A stretch of DNA of 64,000 nt from NCBI GenBank assembly GCA_011390275.1, contig JAABST010000006.1, positions 62,001 through 126,000 on the forward strand, given 5' to 3'. A program made the position numbers and the translations under genes. This document shows positions 17,502-25,422 of the stretch, one piece after another. Origin of the DNA: Geitlerinema sp. S16. Lineage in GTDB: Bacteria; Cyanobacteriota; Cyanobacteriia; Cyanobacteriales; Geitlerinemataceae. The notes below the pieces were generated by a model. The model did no database searches. It saw nothing but the letters and a program-made list of their open reading frames with translations, and had not been told where the DNA came from. The number at the start of each line of letters is the position of its first letter. Position 1 is the first letter of the stretch.

Positions 17502-17783
17502 TCAGTCGTTGTCGTTAAAGGAGCATTGCACTTGAATTTTTAAGTTGCTTTTTGTGGTTCCTTTGGTGATTTAGGGGATACCGATTTCGACGCCGAATTC
17601 GAGGGTGACTTTATCGACGTTGGCGATCGCGACTTTTTTGAGGGCGGCGAGGCTGTAGTTGGTGTAGGCGTAAATCACGCTTTGGATGTCGCGGATATGG
17701 TTTTGAAAGTCTTCTTTTAAGCCTTTGCCGGTGGCTGCTTCTTCTTCGTCGGTGTCGGCGGGGGCGATCGTGGTGATCGTCAT
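17502..17783 (-). pseudogene. Trypco1-like domain gene with premature stop
   Basis: From ATG 17783 the frame runs 70 codons, with FQNHIRDIQSVIYAYTNYSL, VDKVTLEFGVEIGIP and then TAA at 17573-17571. Past that stop the same frame continues ITKGTTKSNLKIQVQCSFND to TGA at 17504-17502. The whole resembles the C-terminal half of the trypsin-co-occurring domain 1 (CU044_2847-like) family, where the EFGv..G.GIPyIT.G strands are contiguous. The TAA replaces what is usually an aromatic residue. The family's N-terminal strands also seem to be missing. The start overlaps the stop of the restriction-modification gene (ATGA, 17783-17780), so the two are translationally coupled. Trypco1 domains occur as adaptor modules in bacterial conflict systems. 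The family call is from memory. Confidence 0.55.
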
Positions 17784-20700
17784 GTCAGTTTTACGCCGAG
17801 GTGTTCTAGCTGGTCATGAATCCAAGTGGTTGCGGTGGTTTCGTCGGTTTCGATCGCCCGTTCTACTCCCGTTTTAGCAATTTCTAGCAGTTGTTTGGAT
17901 TTTAGCTTTGATGAAAATGATGACTTTATTTTTTCAACGATATTTTGCTGTTGAAATTTCGGCAAGATTGGAATCAGTAAATTAGCTAGGTCAGGCTGCG
18001 AAATACTGTAGTAAGCAACACCATGAACTCTACGCTCAACTTGTAAATAACCAAATTTTGAATTCAGAAATAGGCTGACATACTCAGGTAAAATTGTTTG
18101 TTTAGAAATTGAAGTCAAACGTACAAGCATAATCTCGCTGCTAATAATCCCGTTAACTTCTAGTTCTGTGACAACGGCAGAATTACCAAAACTACCTTTA
18201 CGGGTAAAGAGAATGTCTCCAACTTGCAAACCTACAGGTTTGTCAACATCAGCCATCGTAATCGGAATTTTTACAGCACTTTCAAATTTGATTTGTCCAT
18301 TTTTTACATCACCAACACGAATATAAGGTGTGCCTTCCTCGGTATACTCTCGATAGTCAAAACCATTCTGAATTGGTTCTATTAATGAGCCTAAGCGTTG
18401 AGATGAAAAACCACAGTCTTTAATCGCTTCTTCTGATTGATCATATTTTGGCTGGTAATACTCAGCGTCGAGGCGACCGGAGGACAGAAACGACTCGGCA
18501 AAACTCTTGACGGCAATGGTTTCTTCCGTGGGTTGCCAGTCCTGCAAGCCAAGCTCCGACAACAGCAAATCCTCAGCTTGTTGATAGATTTCTTTCGATT
18601 GTCTTAACGATGAGTGTGCAAATTTCACTAATCCTTCAACTGTCTCTTGAAACTTTCCAGAGAGAAAAGGAATCTTGAGAGATTTTATTTTATATATAAA
18701 AAGATTGAGTTGGACATTACCTGTAGATTCTCTGAGAGTCTGAAATTTTCCATACTTGGAAAGAATAAACGTAGATAAGAAATATGGCTTGAAGTCCTTT
18801 TCTATACGCACAATTCCAACGTGTCTATCAGAATTTGCTGGGAGAATTGTTTCATCTACGACAGCACAATTACCAATTGTGCCGACTGTTGAAATGATTA
18901 CATCACCTTCTTGTAGCGTTGTACGAGGATTCTTCTTATGCTGTTCGGGTGATATACATTCATTTCCTGATAAATCAAATATATTCTCTTTTGGGGATTT
19001 GGCGGAGATTAAATTAATTGAACTCTCTTCATTAAAATGAATTGATTCATGAATCCCATCTGTCACATATGAAAATTCTTGAATTTTGCGATACGGCAAT
19101 CTCTTGATTTGTTTTAATTTGGACAAGTATTCAATTTTAAAGTATTCACTATCAATTCTAAATAGTTCATTGTCTTCTAAAACATCGATAAGATTGAGTT
19201 CAACCGCTTCAAGCCCATCCATTAACTGCTGATACCTCACAGCATCAAACGGTGTCACGGATGGGCTAGGTTCAAAAAAACTGAGCTTCTCCTTTTTGGC
19301 AAACTCAATAAACGCTTCCGTAATACCGTCTTCCGTCAGCCCATCATGGTTAAACAAATCATGATCGATGATCCAATGATTATGCTCATCAAAGAGCAAC
19401 TCACCCGAACCATCCGGCTGCTTCACATAAATTTTGTCCCCAGAATTGTCCTTGCCACTCTTGCGCATCGTCGCGAAAAAGATACTGTAATCATCCCGAC
19501 GGGGACACAGTGCGCCAACCTTACGGTCATCGTTCCACTTCTGCACAAACAAAACCGAAGTTTTTGTCCCCGTGTGCGGCTTAAACGTATTGCCATGCAA
19601 CCCCACCACCGCCAAAATTCGACAGCGCTCCGCAATAAAATCGCGAATATTTTTATCCGAAGAATTATTAAACCGTCCCTGGGGCAAGACGATCGCCATT
19701 CTCCCCCCCGGCTTCAAAAAATCCAGGTTACGCTCAATAAACAAAATGTCGCGCCCCACCTTCGTTTGCCACTTACCATTCGGCTTTTTCGCTAGCTCAT
19801 AGCGGGCAATCATGCGCGGCTCCTTGATGTCTCCAGCAAACGGCGGATTTGCCATCAACACATCAAACTGAAATTCTCGATAGGCCTTGCTGCCTTTGGG
19901 TCGCAGCTTTTTCAGTCGTTTAAGCCCTTCAAAATAAACATTTTGCCAATCCTCCTGCTCCGTCACCTCATCCCACAACTCATAATCCAGCGTATTCAGG
20001 TGCAATACATTCGTCTGCCCATCCCCCGCAATCAGATTCAGCGTTCGCGCCACCCGCACCGCCTTTTCATCAAAGTCGATCGCAAACACCTTCTCTTCCA
20101 CATATTCATTGCACCGGGGCGGCTTGTCCTCCAACGAAAACAAATGACTAGCTTGTAACCCCTCATCATCTAAAATTTGCCGCCACACATGAAAAATCGT
20201 ATGCACCGGAAACCCCGAAGACCCCGCCGCCGTGTCGATCGTGTACTCATCCTCTTGAGGATTCAGCATCTTCACACACATATCGATCACATAGCGAGGT
20301 GTGAAAAATTGCCCCTTCTCACCCTTACTACTTTGATTAATCAAATACTCGAAAGCTTCATCAACTACATCCAGATTAGAGTTGAATAGCTTTACATTTT
20401 CTAACGACGAAACACACACAGAAAGATGTGAAGGTGTGAGACTGATTTTAGAATCGTCGCTAAATACCCCTTCCCACTTTTTCTTGGCTTTATCGAACAG
20501 CTCTTGGATTTTCGTTTTCAGCGCCGCTTCAGTTTGTCCCGTATTACGAAATTCTAGAGAACGAGTTGATCGCCGCTTGCCCTGTCCGGAATACCACTCA
20601 TCATAAAGTTTGGTAAAAATTAGCTTGAATAATTCCTCAAACACATCTACCCCAGCATTCGCCAACACCTCATCTTCCATCTCCTCAATCAACGTCTTGA

Positions 20701-21280
20701 GCGATTTATTCTCTTTTACTAACTTATCATTAGCAATCAAGTCTTCAAGAGTAAATTTAATTTGAAGAATATCCGCCAGGGTTTGATTTGCATTCGGCAA
20801 ACCCGGAATGTCTTCAAAATAATTCGGGTCTTTGCGCTGGTAATAGGAAATCTGATCCCCATTTGTCCAAACCGCGATCGGCGCACCCGTCGCATTACAA
20901 TACGAGCGAAGCTGATCTTTCCCGTCCTTCAACTTCGGCTTTTTGACCTCTACGAGCATATAGACCGTATTGAGACGGTCTTTGTCCATCACGACAATGT
21001 CTGCCCGTTTCACCTCCCGCCCAAAGTTCACCCCATACTCTACCTGGATACGACTCAGCGAATACCCCAATCGCTCAGTTAAAACCAATAAATAAAGTTG
21101 CCGAACCACCTCCTCCGGTGTGAGCTTAATCGACTTCTGACGAATCAGACAAGTTACATAAGGAACAACCCCTTTCTTCGTTTCTTTGACTATAATTTTT
21201 TGTTCTAATTGATCGATCTCCGCCGCTTCAAATTGTGACAGCTTGTAATTTGAATCCTTGAGAATATTCGATAGTTTCAT
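17780..21280 (-). CDS. single-chain restriction-methylation-specificity enzyme (type I-derived, type IIG-like)
   Basis: A 1166-residue fusion. Residues about 35-180 form an HsdR-N-like PD-(D/E)xK nuclease: RADIVVMD gives Asp94 and LVEVKKPK gives Glu111 and Lys113. Residues about 215-700 form an HsdM-type N6-adenine methylase with GQFFTPRYVIDMCVKML, SAM motif I DTAAGSSGFPVH (about 347-358) and catalytic NPPF (478-481). Two HsdS-like target recognition domains follow (about 725-930 and 935-1150; GDVIISTVGTIGN and GDILFTRKGSFGN). No SF2 translocase (HsdR motor) is present or adjacent, so it should cut near its bipartite site like BcgI-type enzymes. The gene is intact, with lower GC in the recognition domains than in flanking genes, consistent with transfer. 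Confidence 0.85.
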   Translation of the reverse strand: MKLSNILKDSNYKLSQFEAAEIDQLEQKIIVKETKKGVVPYVTCLIRQKSIKLTPEEVVRQLYLLVLTERLGYSLSRIQVEYGVNFGREVKRADIVVMDKDRLNTVYMLVEVKKPKLKDGKDQLRSYCNATGAPIAVWTNGDQISYYQRKDPNYFEDIPGLPNANQTLADILQIKFTLEDLIANDKLVKENKSLKTLIEEMEDEVLANAGVDVFEELFKLIFTKLYDEWYSGQGKRRSTRSLEFRNTGQTEAALKTKIQELFDKAKKKWEGVFSDDSKISLTPSHLSVCVSSLENVKLFNSNLDVVDEAFEYLINQSSKGEKGQFFTPRYVIDMCVKMLNPQEDEYTIDTAAGSSGFPVHTIFHVWRQILDDEGLQASHLFSLEDKPPRCNEYVEEKVFAIDFDEKAVRVARTLNLIAGDGQTNVLHLNTLDYELWDEVTEQEDWQNVYFEGLKRLKKLRPKGSKAYREFQFDVLMANPPFAGDIKEPRMIARYELAKKPNGKWQTKVGRDILFIERNLDFLKPGGRMAIVLPQGRFNNSSDKNIRDFIAERCRILAVVGLHGNTFKPHTGTKTSVLFVQKWNDDRKVGALCPRRDDYSIFFATMRKSGKDNSGDKIYVKQPDGSGELLFDEHNHWIIDHDLFNHDGLTEDGITEAFIEFAKKEKLSFFEPSPSVTPFDAVRYQQLMDGLEAVELNLIDVLEDNELFRIDSEYFKIEYLSKLKQIKRLPYRKIQEFSYVTDGIHESIHFNEESSINLISAKSPKENIFDLSGNECISPEQHKKNPRTTLQEGDVIISTVGTIGNCAVVDETILPANSDRHVGIVRIEKDFKPYFLSTFILSKYGKFQTLRESTGNVQLNLFIYKIKSLKIPFLSGKFQETVEGLVKFAHSSLRQSKEIYQQAEDLLLSELGLQDWQPTEETIAVKSFAESFLSSGRLDAEYYQPKYDQSEEAIKDCGFSSQRLGSLIEPIQNGFDYREYTEEGTPYIRVGDVKNGQIKFESAVKIPITMADVDKPVGLQVGDILFTRKGSFGNSAVVTELEVNGIISSEIMLVRLTSISKQTILPEYVSLFLNSKFGYLQVERRVHGVAYYSISQPDLANLLIPILPKFQQQNIVEKIKSSFSSKLKSKQLLEIAKTGVERAIETDETTATTWIHDQLEHLGVKLT

Positions 21281-21570
21281 TCGTTAAAGTTGAGAAGTAA
21301 AAAAGTTTTAAAGTTTTGACGTATGGAATTATTTTTGCATCAAGCACATAATACGGTAAAGCCGTGGATATGGGTTATATCAAATCCGAGATAGCTACTC
21401 CCAACCACTCAAAACATCAAAGAGCACTGAGCAACGTCGTTCGCGCAGCGTTGGCAAGGCCAATATCGAAACAACCCAACTCACAGCACAGCACCCGAAC
21501 CAACAGAGCAACATTCCATCCCCCGCAATTCCCCCACCAAATTTATCGATCGCGAGACGACAATCCTGCC

Positions 21571-21831
21571 ATGACCCAAACCACCAATATCCCCCAACGC
21601 GCCGCCACCCTCCTCGCACAACTTCCCCTCAACGAACAGCAAAACATTCTCGCAATTGTCGAAACGACCCTAACCCGCTACCAAATAACTCAACCGCGAG
21701 AGCTAGAAAAACCGAAACCAACGATGGCCGAACTACTCGACGAACTCGACCAAATCCAGAAAGACAATCCCATCGAGCCAGAACCTACCGTCCGAATCGA
21801 TCGACCCAACCCACTCTTTGACGAAGATTGA
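21571..21831 (+). CDS. VapB-like antitoxin
   Basis: An 86-residue protein from ATG 21571 (MTQTTNIPQRAATLLAQLP), with an NEQQNILAIVETTL helix and an acidic C-terminus. A longer frame opens at 21364, but its extra residues are low-complexity and read through a dispersed repeat, so I prefer 21571. The stop TGA (21829-21831) overlaps the toxin ATG at 21831, as in typical coupled toxin-antitoxin operons. The family is weakly conserved; the call rests mainly on the partner. The 21281-21570 spacer behind the restriction enzyme should hold its promoter and that of the R-M gene. Confidence 0.65.
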   Translation: MTQTTNIPQRAATLLAQLPLNEQQNILAIVETTLTRYQITQPRELEKPKPTMAELLDELDQIQKDNPIEPEPTVRIDRPNPLFDED

Positions 21832-22238
21832 TGGAATTTTTAGCCGATACCAACATCATCAGCGAACTGTATCGACCCAGACCCAACCGAGACGTGCGAG
21901 CCTGGGTAAACTCGCAACCCCTCATCGGCATTAGCGTGATCACAGTCGAAGAGCTGACGTACGGATTTGACTACAAAAACGCAACCATACAACTGGCTTG
22001 GTTTCAAAAATTCCTAGACAGCCGTTGCCAACTTTTAACCGTCACGCCTCAAATCGCCGAACAGTGCGGCATCATGCGATCGCGCTTCCGACAACAAGGC
22101 ATCACCCGCAGCCAGTCCGACATGCTCATCGCCGCCACCGCCGCGCACCATAACCTCAGCGTCGCCACCCGCAACATCAAAGACTTTCGAGGCTGCGGCT
22201 TACGACTATTTGACCCATTCCAAAACGAATATGTTTAA
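21831..22238 (+). CDS. VapC/FitB-like PIN-domain toxin
   Basis: A 135-residue PIN ribonuclease from ATG 21831. Catalytic acidic residues are visible: FLADTNIISELYRP (first Asp), VITVEELTYG (Glu), SQSDMLIAATAAHHNLSVATRN (Asp, then the final Asn) and FRGCGLRLFDPF. The fold and the DTNIISE start place it in the FitB/VapC group of Mg-dependent RNases that cleave tRNA or rRNA. All key residues are present, so unlike the pair at 273-2043 this one should be active. It is coupled to its antitoxin by a one-base overlap and ends convergently 44 bp from lysC. Confidence 0.85.
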   Translation: MEFLADTNIISELYRPRPNRDVRAWVNSQPLIGISVITVEELTYGFDYKNATIQLAWFQKFLDSRCQLLTVTPQIAEQCGIMRSRFRQQGITRSQSDMLIAATAAHHNLSVATRNIKDFRGCGLRLFDPFQNEYV

Positions 22239-22282
22239 CCAAACATCGTAGGGAATATCCGCGATCGCCAGCCCCTCGCCCC

Positions 22283-24103
22283 CTAACGCGCCGGTTTCGG
22301 AACCTCGATCGGCGTCGCACCATCCAGCCCAAACGCCGTATGCACCGCCTGTAACGCCTCGATCGCCCGATCCGCCCGAATCGCACAACTCGTTTTAATT
22401 TCCGACGTTGAAATCGAGAGAATATTAATCCCGCGATCGGCCAACGCCGTAAACATCGCCGCCGCAACCCCCGACTCGTTCGCCATCCCCGCCCCGACGA
22501 TACTCACCTTGGCGATATCCCGCTCGATCGTCACCGACTCATAGCCCACCGTCGCCGCCAACTCCGTCAGCAGCGCCACCGCAGTATCCGCATCCTCCGA
22601 ATTCACGGTGAACGACAGATCGCGCGTCGGGAAGTTATTCACCATGCGGCAACGCTCGGACTGAACGATCGTATAAACGCTGATGTTGCGATCGGCCAGA
22701 GCTGCGAAAATTTGCGCAGCCATGCCCGCCTTGTCGGGAATGTGCAACACGCCGATTTGTGCTTGACCGCGATCGAGCGCCACACCGCGCACACTCGGCG
22801 CTGTGCTTGAAACAACATCACGATTCGGGGAATATTCAACCTGGAAAAACTGACACAACGCCGCCACCGCCCGATCGCCATCCACACGATCGATCGTGCA
22901 GCTCACTTTGACCTCTGAGGTCGAAATTGTCTGAATACTAATCCCCGCCGCCGCAAGGGTGGCGAACATTTGCGCCGCCACACCGGGACGACCAATCATG
23001 CCCGCACCGACGATGCTAATTTTGGCAATATCGCGGCTCACCGTCACTTCCACATCGCGATCGCAGACCTCGCCGCTTTCGGATTCGCACAGCAGCGGCA
23101 CGATTTCGCGGGCGATCGCCTCAGCGCGTTCGGCGTCAGCATCGGCCACGGTGAAGGCGATATCGTTGGTGTTGCCCTCGTGGATCGACTGGACGATTAA
23201 GTCCACATCGAGCTGACGGCGACCCAGCTCGCTAAAGAGTTTGGCGGCGATACCGGGACGATCGGGGACGCGCACAAAGGAGATTTTCGCCTCGGTGGGG
23301 TTGAGTTCCACCGCATCGACCGGATGCACCAATTCAAGACCAGCCAAGGCGCGATCGAGGGGAGCCGGAGCCGTGATCCGCGTACCGGGTTCATTCGTCC
23401 AGCTCGATCGCACCACCAGTGGCACACCATAATTCCGCGCAATCTCCACCGCCCGTGGATGCAACACCGTCGCCCCCAGGCTCGCGAGTTCGAGCATTTC
23501 ATCGCAGGTCACTTCGTCCATGAGCTGCGCGTGGGGAACCAGGCGCGGATCGGTGGTGAGAATGCCGGGAACATCGGTGTAGATTTCGCAGCGATCGGCG
23601 TGGAGTGCCGCCGCCAATGCCACCGCCGACGTATCCGAACCACCGCGCCCCAGGGTCGTGATCTCGAATTCATCACCGGAGGCCATGCCCTGAAAGCCCG
23701 CAACGACGACGACTTTACCGGCGTCGAGCTGGCGCTGGATGCGATCGGTCGAAATTTTCAAAATCCGCGCCCGCGAGTGTTCCGCCTCGGTGACGATGCC
23801 CACCTGTGCGCCGGTCATCGAGATCGCCGGTTGTCCCAGTTCTTGCAGCGCCATACTGAGCAGCGCGATCGAGACCTGTTCCCCGGTCGAAAGCAACATG
23901 TCCATCTCGCGCCGCGAAGGGTTGCTCGATATTTCGTTCGCCAATGCCACCAGCGTATCGGTGCTTTTGCCCATCGCGGACACGACCACCACCACGGGCG
24001 CGTCCTTCGCGGTTTGCGCCACACGTTGCGCCACGGCCTGGAGGCGCTCGACGGAGCCGACGGAGGTTCCGCCAAATTTTTGGACGATCGGTGCTGTTGC
24101 CAT
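22283..24103 (-). CDS. lysC: aspartate kinase
   Basis: A 606-residue monofunctional aspartokinase, first enzyme of Lys/Thr/Met synthesis. The kinase domain (about residues 1-250) opens VQKFGGTSVGSVERL and carries VVVVSAMGKSTDTL, LGRGGSDTSAVALAAAL and the DRCEIYTDVPGILTTDPR specificity loop. Two duplicated pairs of ACT domains follow (about 265-600; IHEGNTNDIAFTV, VSIVGAGMANESGVAAAMF). This four-ACT length is the normal cyanobacterial form, feedback-inhibited by lysine and threonine. It starts at ATG 24103, standing alone, and is convergent with the VapBC pair. Confidence 0.93.
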   Translation of the reverse strand: MATAPIVQKFGGTSVGSVERLQAVAQRVAQTAKDAPVVVVVSAMGKSTDTLVALANEISSNPSRREMDMLLSTGEQVSIALLSMALQELGQPAISMTGAQVGIVTEAEHSRARILKISTDRIQRQLDAGKVVVVAGFQGMASGDEFEITTLGRGGSDTSAVALAAALHADRCEIYTDVPGILTTDPRLVPHAQLMDEVTCDEMLELASLGATVLHPRAVEIARNYGVPLVVRSSWTNEPGTRITAPAPLDRALAGLELVHPVDAVELNPTEAKISFVRVPDRPGIAAKLFSELGRRQLDVDLIVQSIHEGNTNDIAFTVADADAERAEAIAREIVPLLCESESGEVCDRDVEVTVSRDIAKISIVGAGMIGRPGVAAQMFATLAAAGISIQTISTSEVKVSCTIDRVDGDRAVAALCQFFQVEYSPNRDVVSSTAPSVRGVALDRGQAQIGVLHIPDKAGMAAQIFAALADRNISVYTIVQSERCRMVNNFPTRDLSFTVNSEDADTAVALLTELAATVGYESVTIERDIAKVSIVGAGMANESGVAAAMFTALADRGINILSISTSEIKTSCAIRADRAIEALQAVHTAFGLDGATPIEVPKPAR

Positions 24104-24226
24104 GGGTTAAACGTTCGCTAGACGCAGGGTGATGAGTCGGCGATCGCGCGAGGTGCTAGGCGATCGCTGGTCTGGTATTTTCGCATGTCAGCGCGGTTAA
24201 CGGATGCTTGTTTGGTTCGACGACCA

Positions 24227-24315
24227 GTAGGGCACTGCCCACCACGATCAATTTACGGGCAAGAGGTCGGTAATCTATGGGGAAATTCAGTGATGCTGGG
24301 TAATACCCACCCTAC
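24227..24315. repeat. 89-bp dispersed repeat, copy A
   Basis: Begins GTAGGGCACTGCCCACCA and ends ACCCACCCTAC, giving GTAGGG terminal inverted repeats. The first 43 bases are almost identical to copy B at 25332-25420; the second half is diverged except for the terminal repeat. It looks like a small non-autonomous (MITE/REP-like) element. It lies in the spacer 24104-24381, which shows no gene. Confidence 0.75.
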
Positions 24316-24381
24316 GAAGAAATGTAATTAAAATTCTGATATTGACGAAATTTTGTATAAACGCGAGGCGATGAAAAGGCG

Positions 24382-25335
24382 ATGACGGATTGGGTGTTGG
24401 GTTTATTGGTGGGATTAATCCTTGGGGGGATCGTGGGGGTCGTCGTTGTACGAGCGAGGCATCGACACCGCGATCAGCAACATGATCGGCAACGCGAACA
24501 GCATTGGCATCAACAGTATGAAGCGCGGATCGAGACGATCGAAAGCTATTGGCAGCAACGTCTGGATCAGGAACGTGAGCAAAATCAAGCCTATACCACG
24601 AAATTCGAGGCGTTACAGACAGAACGGACGGAACTATTGACCTCACATCAGCACCGGCTGCATGAACTCGAACAGCAGCATCAAAACACCTTAAATCAGC
24701 AAAACGAAGCGCATCACCAAGCGATCGCCAATCTGACCGAACACAATAAACAAGCCAAGAAAGCCAGCCTGAATACCAGCCGCCTCGTGATTAAGGGCAA
24801 AGTTGCCGAACAGCTTGCCCCGTTTTTGCCTGGTTTTCATTACCTGCCCTCCGATGCGCGTTTTCTTGGCGATCCGATCGATTATGTGGTGTTCGATGGC
24901 TATAGCGAATTTAAAGATGGTCAAACCACGGCTGAAGATTTAGAAATTGTGTTCCTTGAGGTCAAAACCGGCCAAGCGAAGCTCACCCCGCATCAACGGG
25001 CACTTTCACGGGCGATCGCCGCTGGCCGCGTTCGGTTCGAGACAGTTCGCATTCAGACCCCAAATCCAGAGATGCAAGAGAATCCACCGGTTCAAGAATT
25101 GCGCTCGCCAGTTATAGGCGATGTGCCGAAGGGTGAGACGGTCAGCGAGATCGAACCCAGTATGAAAGACGATCGTCATGCCTATATACGCGCCTATCAG
25201 CCGTGGCTTGACGAGGAGGATGAATTATTGAAGCTGCGGTATTCCCAAGGGGTTGCGGTACGGGCGATCGCGGCGGAACTTCAGCGTGAACCGGGCGCGA
25301 TTCGTTCCCGCTTACGAAAGCTGGGACAGACGTAG
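24382..25335 (+). CDS. membrane-anchored nuclease related to archaeal Holliday junction resolvases
   Basis: A 317-residue protein with an N-terminal transmembrane helix (residues 4-23), a long Gln/His-rich coiled-coil (about 28-128), and an Endonuc_Holl-type nuclease core (about 132-225). The core has VIKGKVAEQLAPF (Glu143), DPIDYVVFDG (Asp167) and VFLEVKTGQAKL (Glu193, Lys195), the PD-ExK layout. A C-terminal Myb/HTH-like module follows (about 275-314; WLDEEDELLKLRYSQG, IAAELQREPGAIRSRL). The domain set suggests a membrane-tethered DNA processing enzyme; its role is unknown. The stop codon TAG is the first triplet of the 89-bp repeat copy B, so the original C-terminus may have been longer. 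Confidence 0.7.
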   Translation: MTDWVLGLLVGLILGGIVGVVVVRARHRHRDQQHDRQREQHWHQQYEARIETIESYWQQRLDQEREQNQAYTTKFEALQTERTELLTSHQHRLHELEQQHQNTLNQQNEAHHQAIANLTEHNKQAKKASLNTSRLVIKGKVAEQLAPFLPGFHYLPSDARFLGDPIDYVVFDGYSEFKDGQTTAEDLEIVFLEVKTGQAKLTPHQRALSRAIAAGRVRFETVRIQTPNPEMQENPPVQELRSPVIGDVPKGETVSEIEPSMKDDRHAYIRAYQPWLDEEDELLKLRYSQGVAVRAIAAELQREPGAIRSRLRKLGQT

Positions 25336-25420
25336 GGCACTGGCCACCACGATCAATTTACGGGCAAGAGGTCGGCACTTTGTGGGTGAATTTCGTAATG
25401 GTGGGCGATGCCCACCCTAC
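25332..25420. repeat. 89-bp dispersed repeat, copy B
   Basis: Begins GTAGGGCACTGGCCACCA and ends GCCCACCCTAC, the same length as copy A at 24227. Its TAG supplies the stop codon of the upstream nuclease gene, and its far end stops 2 bp before the stop codon of the convergent P-ATPase gene. It therefore fills the whole gap between the two genes. Confidence 0.75.
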
Positions 25421-25422
25421 GA

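Noticed and set aside
17571..17573. TAA as a recoded amino acid
   Set aside because: TAA recoding is not known in cyanobacteria and no special context is visible; nonsense mutation or sequencing error is simpler.
21364..21570. 69-codon upstream extension of the second VapB antitoxin
   Set aside because: The extension is low-complexity, includes a dispersed repeat and would be atypically long; the internal ATG at 21571 fits the family size.
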